Assembly (NCBI RefSeq): GCF_016405905.1
Contig: NZ_JAEFCB010000018.1
Location: 62,001 to 126,000 of the forward strand
DNA from: Variovorax sp. IB41
GTDB taxonomy: Bacteria; Pseudomonadota; Gammaproteobacteria; Burkholderiales; Burkholderiaceae_C
Direction of reading: 5' to 3'
Length of the DNA stretch: 64,000 bases
Every line of letters starts with the position of its first letter. Positions within the stretch are counted from its first letter, which is position 1. The position numbers and the translations under genes are program-made. Below are positions 35,384-48,209 of the stretch, in pieces. Below the pieces are notes generated by a model. It ran no database searches, had not been told where the DNA came from, and was given only the letters and a program-made list of their open reading frames with translations.

Positions 35384-36142
35384 TTATTTCGGCACCAGCG
35401 TGAAAAGGGGCATGACCACGCCCATGACCCAGTTCTGCCCGAAATCGAGCGCCGCGCGGCGGTATTTTTCGTCGGCCTGCGCGGCCAGCAGGTCGAGCCG
35501 GGCCACCACCTTCGACAGCTCTCGGTCGGCCACGAGGTTGCGGCCGCGCTCGCTGATTTCGGTGGCCAGCAGCAGCGGCTGGCCGTCGGGGCCGGTCTTG
35601 GAGGAGATCAGCCAGAGCGAGATCTCGAAATTGCGCGCGGCCCGGTAGCTGTTCTCGGCATCGACGCCGTCGATCATGGTCTGCTCCCAGGTGCCGCCGT
35701 TGGCCTGCTTGAGCATCGAGGCCCAGCCGACCACCAGCGCCGCGACGCGATCGCCCTGGTAGGGCTGCGGCCCGGTCTCGAAGGCCAGGCGGATGGCCTC
35801 GATGCCGGTGGCGCCGCGCAGCTCGGGAAGATCTGCGCCTTTGAGCACCGCGTCCCACGCCCGCTGGCTGGCTTCGTCGATGCTCGCCGCCGACTTGCGC
35901 CATTCCCGCGGGTTGCGTTTGTAGAGGGTGGACTGCACGCGCCGAATCGACTGCAGGTTGTCGCGCAGCGACAGATTGGCGATGCGGTTGGCGCTGGACT
36001 GCAGCCATTCCTGGTTGGCATAGGGTTCTGCACGCTCGGTCGACCGGACCGATGAACAGCCCGCCAAGCCGAGCAAGGAGGCGGCGCCGGCCAGAAGGCA
36101 GGTGCGTCGCGCCGCAAGGGGTAAAACCGGAGAAACACTCAT
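35384..36142 (-). CDS. Lipoprotein of unknown function
   Basis: The 252-residue product has a lipoprotein signal (RRTCLLAGAASLLGLAGC, lipidated Cys near 29). The mature part is mainly helical and ends hydrophobic (NWVMGVVMPLFTLVPK). I do not recognise a family. It is divergent from smc across a 114-bp gap containing a palindrome. The mature start AEPYANQEWLQSSANRIANLSL may be useful for family searches. Confidence 0.7.
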   Translation of the reverse strand: MSVSPVLPLAARRTCLLAGAASLLGLAGCSSVRSTERAEPYANQEWLQSSANRIANLSLRDNLQSIRRVQSTLYKRNPREWRKSAASIDEASQRAWDAVLKGADLPELRGATGIEAIRLAFETGPQPYQGDRVAALVVGWASMLKQANGGTWEQTMIDGVDAENSYRAARNFEISLWLISSKTGPDGQPLLLATEISERGRNLVADRELSKVVARLDLLAAQADEKYRRAALDFGQNWVMGVVMPLFTLVPK

Positions 36143-36222
36143 GCCCTGACGTTATCATCCAAGACTGGGGCGGCGGCTCGCTTCGAGCAGCGAGCCCGTG
36201 CAATTTTCCTTACAAATCAATA

Positions 36223-36242
36223 CCTTGGCGTTAACGTCAAGG
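36223..36242. promoter_or_regulatory. 20-bp palindrome upstream of smc
   Basis: CCTTGGCGTTAACGTCAAGG is palindromic apart from one mismatched base pair and ends 14 bp before the smc start codon. It could be an operator for smc or for the divergent lipoprotein gene. A second hairpin, GGCTCGC-N8-GCGAGCC, lies at 36175–36196 in the same gap. Confidence 0.45.
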
Positions 36243-36256
36243 CAGGCCGACAAGTC

Positions 36257-39772
<3,516 letters not shown>

Positions 39773-39785
39773 GCTGGCGGCGCGC

Positions 39786-40886
39786 ATGAGCAACCTCACC
39801 CTCGCACTCTCCATTCTCGGAGGCCTCGTTCTCGCGGCCGTCGTCGGCTACGAAACCTTCATGTCGCGCCGCAACGCGCCGCGCCAGCCGGACGCGGTGG
39901 ACACCGCGCTGGCCGACGTGGAGCGCTCGATGTCGTCGGCCGACGGCATGGAGCCGATGCTGCACGTCGACCCGAACCAGCTCTTGGCGCACGACCGCCA
40001 CGAGCCCCTGTTCGACCCCGACCTGCCGGCGCCCAGCGGCGTTCCGGTCGCCACCGGCGAACGGCGCGGCGGGCTCGATCCGCTGATCGACGTGATCGCG
40101 CCGGTGTCGCTGGACGGCCTCGCCTCGGGCGACGCGGCCATCGCGGCCATGCCGCCGACGCGGCGCGCGGGCAGCAAGCCGGTCGCGATCGAAGGGCTCA
40201 ACGAGCACACGGGCCAATGGGAGCCGCCGGTCGCGGGACAGCGCTACAGCGCGTTCCAGGTCGGCGTGCAGCTGGCCAACCGCACCGGCGCGCTCAACGA
40301 GATCGAGTACTCCGAATTCGTGGTCAAGGCACAGGCCTTTGCCGATGCGGTCAACGGTTCGCCCGAATTTCCCGAGATGCTCGACGAAGTGGCGCGGGCC
40401 CGCGAGCTCGACCAGTTCGCGAGCGCGCACGATGCGCAGCTGGGCTTCGTGCTGCGCGCGCTGCACGCGGCCTGGAGCCCGGGCTACGTGCAGCAGAATG
40501 CCGCGCGGCTCGGTTTCGTGGCCGGCATCATCCCGGGGCGCATGGTGCTGCCAACGGGCGAAGTCGGCCTGCCGCCGATCCTCGGTCTTGCCTTCGACAC
40601 CCAGGCCGCGCTGGCCGACGACCCGGCGCAGTCGGCCATCCGCGAGCTCAGCCTGAGCCTGGACGTGCCGCAGGTCGACCGCGCCGAAGAGCCGTTCCGC
40701 CGCATGCGTGAGGCCGCCGCCACGCTAGCGCGCGAGATGGACGGCGTGGTGACCGACAGCGACGGCCAGCTGCTGCGCGATGAGACGATGGACGTCATCG
40801 GCAGCGATCTCGAGCAGCTCTACGACACGCTCGATGCGCGCGACCTCGCGGCCGGCTCGCCGCTGGCCCGCCGACTCTTCAGCTGA
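39786..40886 (+). CDS. ZipA-like cell division protein
   Basis: The 366-residue protein has one N-terminal membrane helix (about 4–22), a variable linker of about 190 residues, and a C-terminal domain (about 210–345) with the ZipA/FtsZ-binding pattern (SAFQVGVQLANRTGALNEIEYSEF, SLDVPQVDRAEEPFRRM). It is placed between smc and ligA, as zipA is in related genomes. It would tether FtsZ to the membrane. Sequence conservation of the linker is poor, so the symbol is left blank. Confidence 0.8.
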   Translation: MSNLTLALSILGGLVLAAVVGYETFMSRRNAPRQPDAVDTALADVERSMSSADGMEPMLHVDPNQLLAHDRHEPLFDPDLPAPSGVPVATGERRGGLDPLIDVIAPVSLDGLASGDAAIAAMPPTRRAGSKPVAIEGLNEHTGQWEPPVAGQRYSAFQVGVQLANRTGALNEIEYSEFVVKAQAFADAVNGSPEFPEMLDEVARARELDQFASAHDAQLGFVLRALHAAWSPGYVQQNAARLGFVAGIIPGRMVLPTGEVGLPPILGLAFDTQAALADDPAQSAIRELSLSLDVPQVDRAEEPFRRMREAAATLAREMDGVVTDSDGQLLRDETMDVIGSDLEQLYDTLDARDLAAGSPLARRLFS

Positions 40887-40911
40887 TCCGGTTTTTTCGG
40901 GAGACACCCAC

Positions 40912-42996
40912 ATGACGACGCGCGACGAAGCGGCACGCGAAGCCGCCGCACTGAGCGAACAGCTTCACAAGCACGCCCACCTCTACTACGTGCTCGACGC
41001 GCCCGCGGTGCCCGACGCCGAGTACGACAAGCTGTTCCAGCGCCTGCAGGCCCTGGAGACGGAATTCCCCGAACTTCGCACGCCCGATTCGCCGACGCAG
41101 CGCGTGGGCGGCAAGGTGCTGGACGGCTTCACCAAGGTGCGCCACAAGGTGCCGATGCTGTCGATCCGCACCGAGACCGACATCACGCCCGGCGGCGCGA
41201 GCGCCTTCGATGCGCGCGTGCGCAAGGAACTGGGCCTGCCCGAAGATGGGCCGCAGGTCTCGTACGTGTGCGAGCTCAAGTTCGACGGCCTCGCCATGAA
41301 CCTGCGCTACGAGAACGGCGTGCTGGTGCAGGCCGCCACGCGCGGCGATGGCGAAGTCGGCGAAGAGGTCACGCAGAACATCCGCACGGTGCGCGAGATT
41401 CCGCTGCGATTGAACGGCAAGGCGCCGCCCGTGGTCGAGGTGCGCGGCGAGGTCTACATGAAGCGCGCCGATTTCGATGCGCTCAACGAGCGCCAGCGCG
41501 AGAAGATCGCCGCCGGCCAGAAGAACGAGAAGGTGTTCGTCAATCCGCGCAATGCGGCCGCAGGCGCTGTTCGGCAACTCGACCCGGCGATTGCCGCGGC
41601 ACGGCCGCTGAGCTTCTTCGCCTACGGCCTCGGTGAAGTCACGCCGGCTGCGGAAGGCGGGCCCGACTGCCCGACGCAGTTCGATTGGCTTCAGCAGTTC
41701 CATGCCTGGGGTTTTCCCGTGGCCACGCAGACCGCGCGGGCCACCGGCGCCATCGAGCTGATCGCATTCCACGAGAACATCGGCCGCCAGCGCGATGCCT
41801 TGCCCTACGACATCGATGGCGTGGTCTACAAGGTCGACAGCGTCGAGCTGCAGCGGCAACTGGGCTTCGTCTCGCGCGAGCCGCGCTGGGCCGTGGCGCA
41901 CAAGTACCCAGCGCAGGAGCAGCTGACCGAAGTGCTCGGCATCGAGATCCAGGTCGGCCGCACCGGCAAGCTCACGCCGGTTGCCAAGCTCGCGCCGGTG
42001 TTCGTCGGCGGCGTGACCGTGACCAACGCCACGCTGCACAACGAGGACGAGGCCCGCCGCAAGGACGTGCGCGTGGGCGACACCGTCATCGTGCGCCGCG
42101 CGGGCGACGTGATTCCCGAAGTGGTCGGCGTGGTGCCCGAGAGCCTTGCCAAGCCCGAGGGCGAACGCGGCCCGGTCTTCACCATGCCGCACCAGTGCCC
42201 GGTGTGCGGCTCGGATGCCGTGCGCGAAGAGGAAGAAGTCGACTACCGCTGCACCGGCGGCCTGTTCTGCGCGGCGCAGCGCAAGGAGGCCATCCTGCAC
42301 TTCGCGGCACGGCGCGCGGTCGATGTCGACGGGCTGGGCGACAAGCTGGTCGAGCAGCTGGTGGACGCGAACCTTATCCGCACCTTGCCCGATCTCTACA
42401 AGCTCGGATTCACCACGCTCGCAGGCCTGGACCGCATGGCCGAGAAGTCGGCCAAGAACCTCGTCGACGCGCTCGAGGCGTCCAAGAAAACCACGCTGCC
42501 GCGCTTTCTCTTCGGCCTGGGCATCCGGCATGTGGGCGAGAGCACCGCGAAGGACCTGGCCAAGCATTTCGGCAAGCTGGACGCCATCATGGATGCGACC
42601 GAGGAGCACCTGCTCGAGGTCAACGACGTCGGCCCGGTGGTGGCGCAGAGCCTGCGCACCTTCTTCGACCAGCCGCACAACCGAGAGGTCGTCGAACAGC
42701 TGCGCGCCTGCGGCCTGACCTGGGAAGAGGGCGAGCCTGCGGCCCGCGCGCCCAAGCCATTGGCGGGCCTGACCTTCGTGATCACCGGTACCCTTCCTAC
42801 GCTGGGCCGCGACGAGGCGAAGGATAAATTGGAGGCAGCCGGCGCAAAGGTCGCCGGTTCCGTCAGCAAGAAGACCCACTACCTCGTGGCCGGCGAAGAG
42901 GCCGGCAGCAAGCTCGACAAGGCCCGCGAAATCGGGGTGACCGTGATCGACGAGGCGCGTATGCTGGAGATTCTGGAGAACGGCGTCACGGAGTGA
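40912..42996 (+). CDS. ligA: NAD+-dependent DNA ligase
   Basis: The 694-residue enzyme seals nicks in replication and repair. Order of parts: Ia domain (HLYYVLDAPAVPDAEYDKLF), adenylation domain with the AMP-accepting lysine in CELKFDG (about residue 122), OB fold, a zinc finger (CPVCG … CTGGLFC), helix-hairpin-helix repeats and a C-terminal BRCT domain (LAGLTFVITGTLPTLGRDEAK region). The ATG at 40912 lies 25 bp after the zipA-like gene. Confidence 0.96.
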   Translation: MTTRDEAAREAAALSEQLHKHAHLYYVLDAPAVPDAEYDKLFQRLQALETEFPELRTPDSPTQRVGGKVLDGFTKVRHKVPMLSIRTETDITPGGASAFDARVRKELGLPEDGPQVSYVCELKFDGLAMNLRYENGVLVQAATRGDGEVGEEVTQNIRTVREIPLRLNGKAPPVVEVRGEVYMKRADFDALNERQREKIAAGQKNEKVFVNPRNAAAGAVRQLDPAIAAARPLSFFAYGLGEVTPAAEGGPDCPTQFDWLQQFHAWGFPVATQTARATGAIELIAFHENIGRQRDALPYDIDGVVYKVDSVELQRQLGFVSREPRWAVAHKYPAQEQLTEVLGIEIQVGRTGKLTPVAKLAPVFVGGVTVTNATLHNEDEARRKDVRVGDTVIVRRAGDVIPEVVGVVPESLAKPEGERGPVFTMPHQCPVCGSDAVREEEEVDYRCTGGLFCAAQRKEAILHFAARRAVDVDGLGDKLVEQLVDANLIRTLPDLYKLGFTTLAGLDRMAEKSAKNLVDALEASKKTTLPRFLFGLGIRHVGESTAKDLAKHFGKLDAIMDATEEHLLEVNDVGPVVAQSLRTFFDQPHNREVVEQLRACGLTWEEGEPAARAPKPLAGLTFVITGTLPTLGRDEAKDKLEAAGAKVAGSVSKKTHYLVAGEEAGSKLDKAREIGVTVIDEARMLEILENGVTE

Positions 42997-43109
42997 GCTT
43001 CGGCACCCGCCGCCTCTTTACCGGCCGTTACGCAGCTTCATCGCAGCGCAGTCAACAGGGTCTACAACCTGACGTTGAAAGAAAACTGAAGGCCAACAAG
43101 GAGCCCCTC

Positions 43110-43550
43110 ATGCAAAAAATTCGCGTTCTTGGTGCCAGCATGGCCCTCGGCGGCCTCGCGCTGCTGACGGGCTGCGTTGGGGTTCCGGGCGATCCGTATT
43201 ACTCGGGTGGCTACTCGGAGCCGTACTACTCCGATCCATCGCCCGTCGTCGTTTCGCCAGCACCGGTCTACATCCAGGGCGGTGGCTATTACGAGCGTGG
43301 CCGCTATTACGACCGTCGCCCTTACTACGGCCGGCCCGGCTATCCGGCTGTGCGTCCGGGCTACCCCGCGGTGCGACCGGGCTATCCGGCCGGGCGTCCG
43401 CCGGGCAACTGGGGTGGTGGTGCCCGCCCACCCTCCGCCGGTGGCGGCGTTCCGGGCATCACGCCCTCGCGTCCGCAACAGATGCCCCAGGGTCGCGCGC
43501 GGCTTTGGACCTCGCCGGACTCGAAGAACAACCCCGGCGGCATCCCGTGA
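43110..43550 (+). CDS. Lipoprotein with Tyr/Pro/Gly-rich repeats
   Basis: The 146-residue product has a lipoprotein signal (lipobox LTGC, Cys 21 region). The rest is low-complexity and rich in Tyr, Gly and Pro, with three PGYPAVR-type heptapeptides at about residues 76–96. The ATG at 43110 has AAGGAG six bases before it; the frame is open from 42993 but lacks such a site. I do not recognise a function; similar short proteins occur in many Comamonadaceae. Confidence 0.65.
   Translation: MQKIRVLGASMALGGLALLTGCVGVPGDPYYSGGYSEPYYSDPSPVVVSPAPVYIQGGGYYERGRYYDRRPYYGRPGYPAVRPGYPAVRPGYPAGRPPGNWGGGARPPSAGGGVPGITPSRPQQMPQGRARLWTSPDSKNNPGGIP
43335..43397 (+). repeat. Three tandem 21-bp coding repeats
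   Basis: Three in-frame units (43335–43355, 43356–43376, 43377–43397) code for Pro-Gly-Tyr-Pro-Ala-(Val/Gly)-Arg. Synonymous differences between them show that the repeat is not recent. Confidence 0.8.
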
Positions 43551-43582
43551 CGATGGTCTGAGCCTGTCGCGATAATCGCGCG

Positions 43583-44122
43583 ATGGCCATTCGCGAAATA
43601 CTCAAGATGGGCGACCCCCGGCTGCTGCGCATCGCGCAGCCGGTCGCCGCTTTCGACACCGACGAACTGCACCTCCTGGTGCGCGACATGTTCGAGACCA
43701 TGCATGCCGTCAACGGCGCCGGCCTCGCGGCCCCACAGATCGGCGTGGACCAGCAGCTCGTGATCTTCGGCACCGACATCGTCAACCCCCGCTATCCCGA
43801 CGCGCCGCCGGTGCCCCGCACCGTGCTGCTGAATCCCGTCATCACGCCCATCGGCGAGGACGAGGAAGAGGGCTGGGAAGGGTGTCTCTCGGTGCCGGGC
43901 CTGCGCGGCGTGGTGCCGCGCTTCGCCAACATCCGCTATACCGGCTTCGATCCGTACGGCGACCCGATCGACCGGGTCGCCAGCGGTTTCCATGCGCGCG
44001 TGGTGCAGCATGAAGTCGATCACCTGCTGGGCAAGCTTTACCCGATGCGGGTGCGCGATTTCTCGCGCTTTGGCTACACCGAGATCCTGTTCCCGGGCCT
44101 CGATGCAGCGGACGACGACTGA
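43583..44122 (+). CDS. def: Peptide deformylase
   Basis: The 179-residue enzyme removes the formyl group from nascent proteins. All three motifs are intact: GAGLAAPQIG (about 46–55), EGCLSVPG (about 95) and QHEVDHLLGK (about 138), which supply the metal-binding Cys and two His and the catalytic Glu. It stands apart from fmt here, so it is probably one of several deformylase genes. It converges with doxX (15-bp gap). Confidence 0.93.
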   Translation: MAIREILKMGDPRLLRIAQPVAAFDTDELHLLVRDMFETMHAVNGAGLAAPQIGVDQQLVIFGTDIVNPRYPDAPPVPRTVLLNPVITPIGEDEEEGWEGCLSVPGLRGVVPRFANIRYTGFDPYGDPIDRVASGFHARVVQHEVDHLLGKLYPMRVRDFSRFGYTEILFPGLDAADDD

Positions 44123-44137
44123 GCGAAGGCGCTGTCG

Positions 44138-44527
44138 TTACCTGTTGCTCAGGCCGAAGCGGCCGCCGCCCGTGAAGGCCAGCGAGATCGCCGCGAACAG
44201 GAACATGCCCTGCAGTTCCAGCGCCCAGCCGCCCTGGCCGTTGATCGCGCCCAGGTCCTTGCGGTGCACCAGCCAGATCGCCACCAGCATGTTGATCGCC
44301 ACGATCACCGCGGCCGGCCGCGTGAACAGGCCCACGATCAGCAGCGCGGGCGCCAGGATCTCGCCGACATAGACCCCATACGCCAGGAAGGCCGGCAGGC
44401 CGTGCGAGGCCAGCATGCCGCCGATGCCGTCGACGCCCTTGGTGATCTTGGCCACGCCGTGCAGCAGGATGAGGATGCCCAGCGCGAGGCGCAGAACGAG
44501 CTTGCCGGTGTCGTCGGACTTGAACAT
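44138..44527 (-). CDS. DoxX family membrane protein
   Basis: The 129-residue protein has four membrane helices and the DoxX pattern LRLALGILILLHGVAKITKG and GEILAPALLIVGLFTRPAA. The family is of uncertain function, linked to redox balance in some bacteria. The ATG at 44527 has AGGA about eight bases upstream. It is divergent from the Aap-type transporter gene across a 155-bp gap. Confidence 0.85.
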   Translation of the reverse strand: MFKSDDTGKLVLRLALGILILLHGVAKITKGVDGIGGMLASHGLPAFLAYGVYVGEILAPALLIVGLFTRPAAVIVAINMLVAIWLVHRKDLGAINGQGGWALELQGMFLFAAISLAFTGGGRFGLSNR

Positions 44528-44682
44528 TGTGTGATTCCTGTTCGGGAGAGTTGATAAAGGGCCGTATGGTATTGCGGTATTGCCGCTGGATTTGGCATAT
44601 GCATCCAACCGACCCTTCTTTGGCGCGGCCGCGCGACGCCCCGTACACTGCCTTTCGTTGTCTGTTGAGGAGAAACGCACCC

Positions 44683-45723
44683 ATGAAAAACCAGAACCGA
44701 TTTCGCCCGGCCCTGATCGCCGCCGCCTCCCTGGTCGCCCTTGCCGCCGCAGCGCCGGCCTTCGCGGGCAAGACGCTCGATGCGGTCAAGCAGCGCGGCA
44801 CCGTCAAGTGCGGCGTGACCAACGGCGTGGCCGGCTTCTCCGCGCCGGACACCCAGGGCAACTGGTCGGGCCTGGACGTCGACACCTGCCGCGCCATTGC
44901 GGCGGCCGTGCTCGGCGATGCGAAGAAGGTCGACTTCGTGCCCCTCAATTCGCAGCAGCGCTTCTCGGCCCTGCAGGCTGGCGAAATCGACATCCTCGCG
45001 CGCAACACCACCTGGACGCTCACGCGCGACGCCTCGCTCGGCTTCAACTTCACCACCATCACCTACTACGACGGCCAGGGTTTCCTGGTGCCGAAAAAGC
45101 TGAAGGTGACGAGCGCCAAGCAATTGAAGAACGCCACCATCTGCACGCAGTCGGGCACGACCAACGAGAAGAACGTCTCCGACTACTTCCGCGCGCAGAA
45201 CATCCCGGTGAAGACGGTGGTCTTCGAGAGCTTCGAGGCCTCGTTCAAGGCCTTCTTCTCGGGCCGCTGCCAGGCCTTCACGACCGACGCCTCGGCGCTC
45301 GCGGGCCTGCGCAACAAGGAAGCGCCGAACCCTGACGACTACATCATCCTGCCCGAGCTGATCTCCAAGGAGCCGCTCGCGCCGCTGGTGCGCCGCGGCG
45401 ACGACGAATGGTTCGCCATTGCCAAGTGGGTGCCCAACGCGCTCATCGAGGCCGAGGAGGCCGGCGTCACGCAGGCCAACGCCGACGCGCTCAAGGCGAG
45501 CAGCAAGGACCCGGCGCAGCAACGCCTGGTCGGCACCGGTGAAGACCTGGGCAAGCTGCTGGGCCTGGACAAGGACTGGTCGTTCCGCGCGATCAAGGCC
45601 GTGGGCAACTACGGTGAGGTGTTCGAGCGCAACGTCGGACCGAAGTCGGTGCTCAAGCTGCCGCGCGGCTCCAACAACCTGTGGAGCAAGGGCGGTCTCA
45701 TCTACGCACCACCCGTGCGATGA
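44683..45723 (+). CDS. Amino-acid ABC transporter substrate-binding protein (AapJ type)
   Basis: The 346-residue protein has a signal peptide (cut after AFA near residue 28) and the periplasmic binding fold of general L-amino acid transporters: VKQRGTVKCGVTNGVAGFSAPD, GLDVDTCRAIAAAVLGD and FTTITYYDGQGFLVPK. AGGAGA lies about ten bases before the ATG. It is coupled by ATGA to the first permease gene. No ATPase gene follows the two permeases. Confidence 0.9.
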   Translation: MKNQNRFRPALIAAASLVALAAAAPAFAGKTLDAVKQRGTVKCGVTNGVAGFSAPDTQGNWSGLDVDTCRAIAAAVLGDAKKVDFVPLNSQQRFSALQAGEIDILARNTTWTLTRDASLGFNFTTITYYDGQGFLVPKKLKVTSAKQLKNATICTQSGTTNEKNVSDYFRAQNIPVKTVVFESFEASFKAFFSGRCQAFTTDASALAGLRNKEAPNPDDYIILPELISKEPLAPLVRRGDDEWFAIAKWVPNALIEAEEAGVTQANADALKASSKDPAQQRLVGTGEDLGKLLGLDKDWSFRAIKAVGNYGEVFERNVGPKSVLKLPRGSNNLWSKGGLIYAPPVR

Positions 45724-46721
45724 GTCGTGAGGGCGCCTCGCGCCGCGGCGCCTGGCTGGCCTGGACCGTCCAGGCGCTGCTGGTGCTGGCCGTCGTGGCC
45801 GGCGCCTTCTGGGTGGTGCACCACGCGCTCGACGTGCTGCGCGCGCGCGGCGTTCGCTCCGGCTTCGACTTTCTCACCGAGCCCGCGGGCTTCTCGATCA
45901 GCGAGGGCTGGCTCGATTTCGACGCCAGCCAGCCGTTCTGGCGCGCCTTCCTCGCGGGCCTGATCAACACGGTGCGGGCGGCGGTTCCTGCTGCGATCTT
46001 CTCGGTCGTCCTCGGCACATTGATCGGCATCGGAAGGCTCGCGCCGCATGTGCTGCTGCGCGGCATCTGCACCGCGTATGTCGAGCTGCTGCGCAACGTG
46101 CCGCTGCTGGTGCAATTGCTGATGCTGGCCTTCGCGATGGCGAACCTGCTGCCCGACCCGACCGAGCCGGTGCGCCTCTTGCCGGGCGTGTGGCTCAGCA
46201 AGGGCGGACTCAGCGTGCCGTGGCCCGTGGCGGGCGAGGGCGGCTGGTGGCCGACGCATTTCGAGTGGCCTGAGCGCGGCGATTTCGGCGTGAGCGGCGG
46301 CGCGGCATTGAGCCCCGAGTACGTGACCATCGTTGCGGGCCTGTCGTTCTATTCGGCCGCGTTCGTCGCGGAGATCGTGCGTGCCGGCATCCTCTCGGTC
46401 TCGCAGGGGCAGGTGCTGGCGGGGCAGGCGTTGGGCCTGTCGTCGGTGCAGCAGCTGCGCATCGTGATCCTGCCGCAGGCGCTGCGGGTGATCGTGCCTT
46501 CGCTCACCAACCAGCTGCTCAGCCTCGTGAAGAATTCGTCGCTCGCGGTGGCCGTGGGCTATCCGGAACTGGTGTCGGTCGCCAACACCACCATCGGCTC
46601 GAACGGCCGCGCCTTCGAGTGCATCGCGATCATCATGGCGGTGTACCTGCTGCTGTCGCTCGCGATCTCCTTCGGCATGAACCGCTACAACGCGCGCGTG
46701 GCCCTCCGGGGGTGGCGATGA
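45720..46721 (+). CDS. Amino-acid ABC transporter permease (AapQ type)
   Basis: The 333-residue protein has about six to eight membrane helices and a His/Glu/Gln-type permease domain: FLAGLINTVRAAV, YVELLRNVPLLVQLL, and the ATPase contact EIVRAGILSVSQGQVLAGQALGL. A long extracytoplasmic insertion (about 150–190) separates early and late helices. It overlaps the binding-protein stop and the next permease by ATGA. Confidence 0.9.
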   Translation: MSREGASRRGAWLAWTVQALLVLAVVAGAFWVVHHALDVLRARGVRSGFDFLTEPAGFSISEGWLDFDASQPFWRAFLAGLINTVRAAVPAAIFSVVLGTLIGIGRLAPHVLLRGICTAYVELLRNVPLLVQLLMLAFAMANLLPDPTEPVRLLPGVWLSKGGLSVPWPVAGEGGWWPTHFEWPERGDFGVSGGAALSPEYVTIVAGLSFYSAAFVAEIVRAGILSVSQGQVLAGQALGLSSVQQLRIVILPQALRVIVPSLTNQLLSLVKNSSLAVAVGYPELVSVANTTIGSNGRAFECIAIIMAVYLLLSLAISFGMNRYNARVALRGWR

Positions 46722-47776
46722 GGAATGTCGCGCAAGGCCCGATCGCCTGGCGCCGCGAACTCTGGGGTTCGCCGCTGCGCGCGCTGGCGACGCTGCTGCT
46801 GATCGCGGTGCTCGCGTGGATCGGCTTTCACATCGTCGACTGGGCCGTGGTGCACGCGGTGTTCCGCGCCGACGCCGAGGCTTGCCGCGCGGTGCAGCAC
46901 GGCGCCTGCTGGGGCGTGGTGGCCGAGAAGTGGCGGCCGATGCTGTTCGGGCGCTTTCCTTATGAAGAGCAATGGCGCCCTGCCATCGCGGTGGTCGTGC
47001 TGTCCGCCGTCACCGTGCTGAGCGCCTGGCCGCGCAGCTGGCGCTGGTGGCTGGTGCCGCTCTGGGTCGTCGCGCTGCTGCTGTTCGTGCTGCTGATGCG
47101 CGGCGGCGTCCTGGGCCTGAACCCTGTGCCGACGAGCCGCTGGGGCGGCCTGCCACTGACCATCGGATTGGCGGTCGTGGGGCTGGCGCTGGCTTTTCCG
47201 CTCGCATTGCTGCTCGCGCTGGGCCGCCGTTCGGGCTGGCCGGTGGTCCGCACGCTGAGCGCGAGCTACATCGAGCTGGTGCGCGGCGTGCCGCTGATCT
47301 CGGTGCTGTTCATGGCGTCGTTCCTGCTGCCGCTGCTGTGGCCGGCGGGCTGGCAGCCCGACGTGCTGGTGCGCGTGCTCGCGGGTCTCACGCTGTTCGT
47401 GGCGGCCTATCTGGCCGAAATCATCCGCGGCGGCCTGCAGGCCGTGCCGCGCGGGCAGACCGAAGTGGCGATGGCGCTGGGCTTCGGGCGCTGGCCGGTG
47501 CAGCGCGACATCGTGCTGCCGCAGGCCCTGCGGCTGGTCGTGCCGGCGCTCACCAACAGCGTGGTCGGCACGCTGAAGGACACCTCGCTCGTCACCGTCG
47601 TGGGCCTCTTCGAGCTGACCGGCGCGCTGGGCCTCGCGCTCGGCGGCGACCCGGTCTGGCGGCCGTTCTACCTGGAGGGCTATCTCTTCATCGCGGCCGT
47701 GTACTGGGTGCTGTGCTTCGGGCTCTCGCGCTACAGCGTGTGGCTGGAGCGCAGGCTCGCGAGCGCGCCGACCTGA
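46718..47776 (+). CDS. Amino-acid ABC transporter permease (AapM type)
   Basis: The 352-residue protein has about eight membrane helices. The family's core appears as LSASYIELVRGVPLISVLFMA and EIIRGGLQAVPRGQTEVAMALGFG, the loop that contacts the ATPase. It pairs with the upstream permease. The gene that would encode the ATPase (aapP) does not follow; instead a minus-strand PCC-domain gene ends 18 bp downstream. Confidence 0.9.
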   Translation: MRNVAQGPIAWRRELWGSPLRALATLLLIAVLAWIGFHIVDWAVVHAVFRADAEACRAVQHGACWGVVAEKWRPMLFGRFPYEEQWRPAIAVVVLSAVTVLSAWPRSWRWWLVPLWVVALLLFVLLMRGGVLGLNPVPTSRWGGLPLTIGLAVVGLALAFPLALLLALGRRSGWPVVRTLSASYIELVRGVPLISVLFMASFLLPLLWPAGWQPDVLVRVLAGLTLFVAAYLAEIIRGGLQAVPRGQTEVAMALGFGRWPVQRDIVLPQALRLVVPALTNSVVGTLKDTSLVTVVGLFELTGALGLALGGDPVWRPFYLEGYLFIAAVYWVLCFGLSRYSVWLERRLASAPT

Positions 47777-47793
47777 GCGGCGCCGGCGCGGCG

Positions 47794-48192
47794 TCAAGGC
47801 TTGGCGCGCGGCACCAGTTCGGGGTAGCCGGTCGCCGGATCGTGCTCCCGGGTGAAGCGCCATTCGGGCAGCCAGGCGATCAGGATTTCGGCGGTGGTGC
47901 GCACCGTGCAGCCCGGCGCGACATGGCCGCCGCGCACATGTCCCTGCGCATCCGACACGCTGATGTGCAGGTGCGCGCCGTCCGGCGACAGCGTGCCGGA
48001 CAGCGTGAGGATTTCGAGATCGCCTTCGAGCACTGCAGCGCTTTCCACGCCGGCATACCGGATGCGCGCGCCGAGGAGGCTGCCGATGCCAGAGACCACG
48101 AAAGCCGCTTCGGCGCCACGCTGCTTCAGCGCCGCGTCGAGCGCGCCGCGCAGGTCATCACCCGGATTCAATCGCAGAGCGTGGGCTTCCAT
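47794..48192 (-). CDS. PCC/DUF296 domain protein
   Basis: The 132-residue protein matches the PCC (plant/prokaryote conserved) domain: MEAHALRLNPGDDLRGALDAAL, AFVVSGIGSLLGARIRYA, LEGDLEILTLSGTLSPDG and HLHISVSDAQGHVRGGHV, the last a histidine-rich metal-binding region. Plant members bind DNA through an added AT-hook that is absent here; bacterial members are of unknown function. It lies 17 bp after pgm on the same strand. Confidence 0.82.
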   Translation of the reverse strand: MEAHALRLNPGDDLRGALDAALKQRGAEAAFVVSGIGSLLGARIRYAGVESAAVLEGDLEILTLSGTLSPDGAHLHISVSDAQGHVRGGHVAPGCTVRTTAEILIAWLPEWRFTREHDPATGYPELVPRAKP

Positions 48193-48209
48193 GGCCGGCT
48201 GTTTTGCCT

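Noticed and set aside
44119..44158. CTGAGC/GCTCAG hairpin between def and doxX as a terminator.
   Set aside because: Only a 6-bp stem with a loop of more than 20 bases and no T-run.
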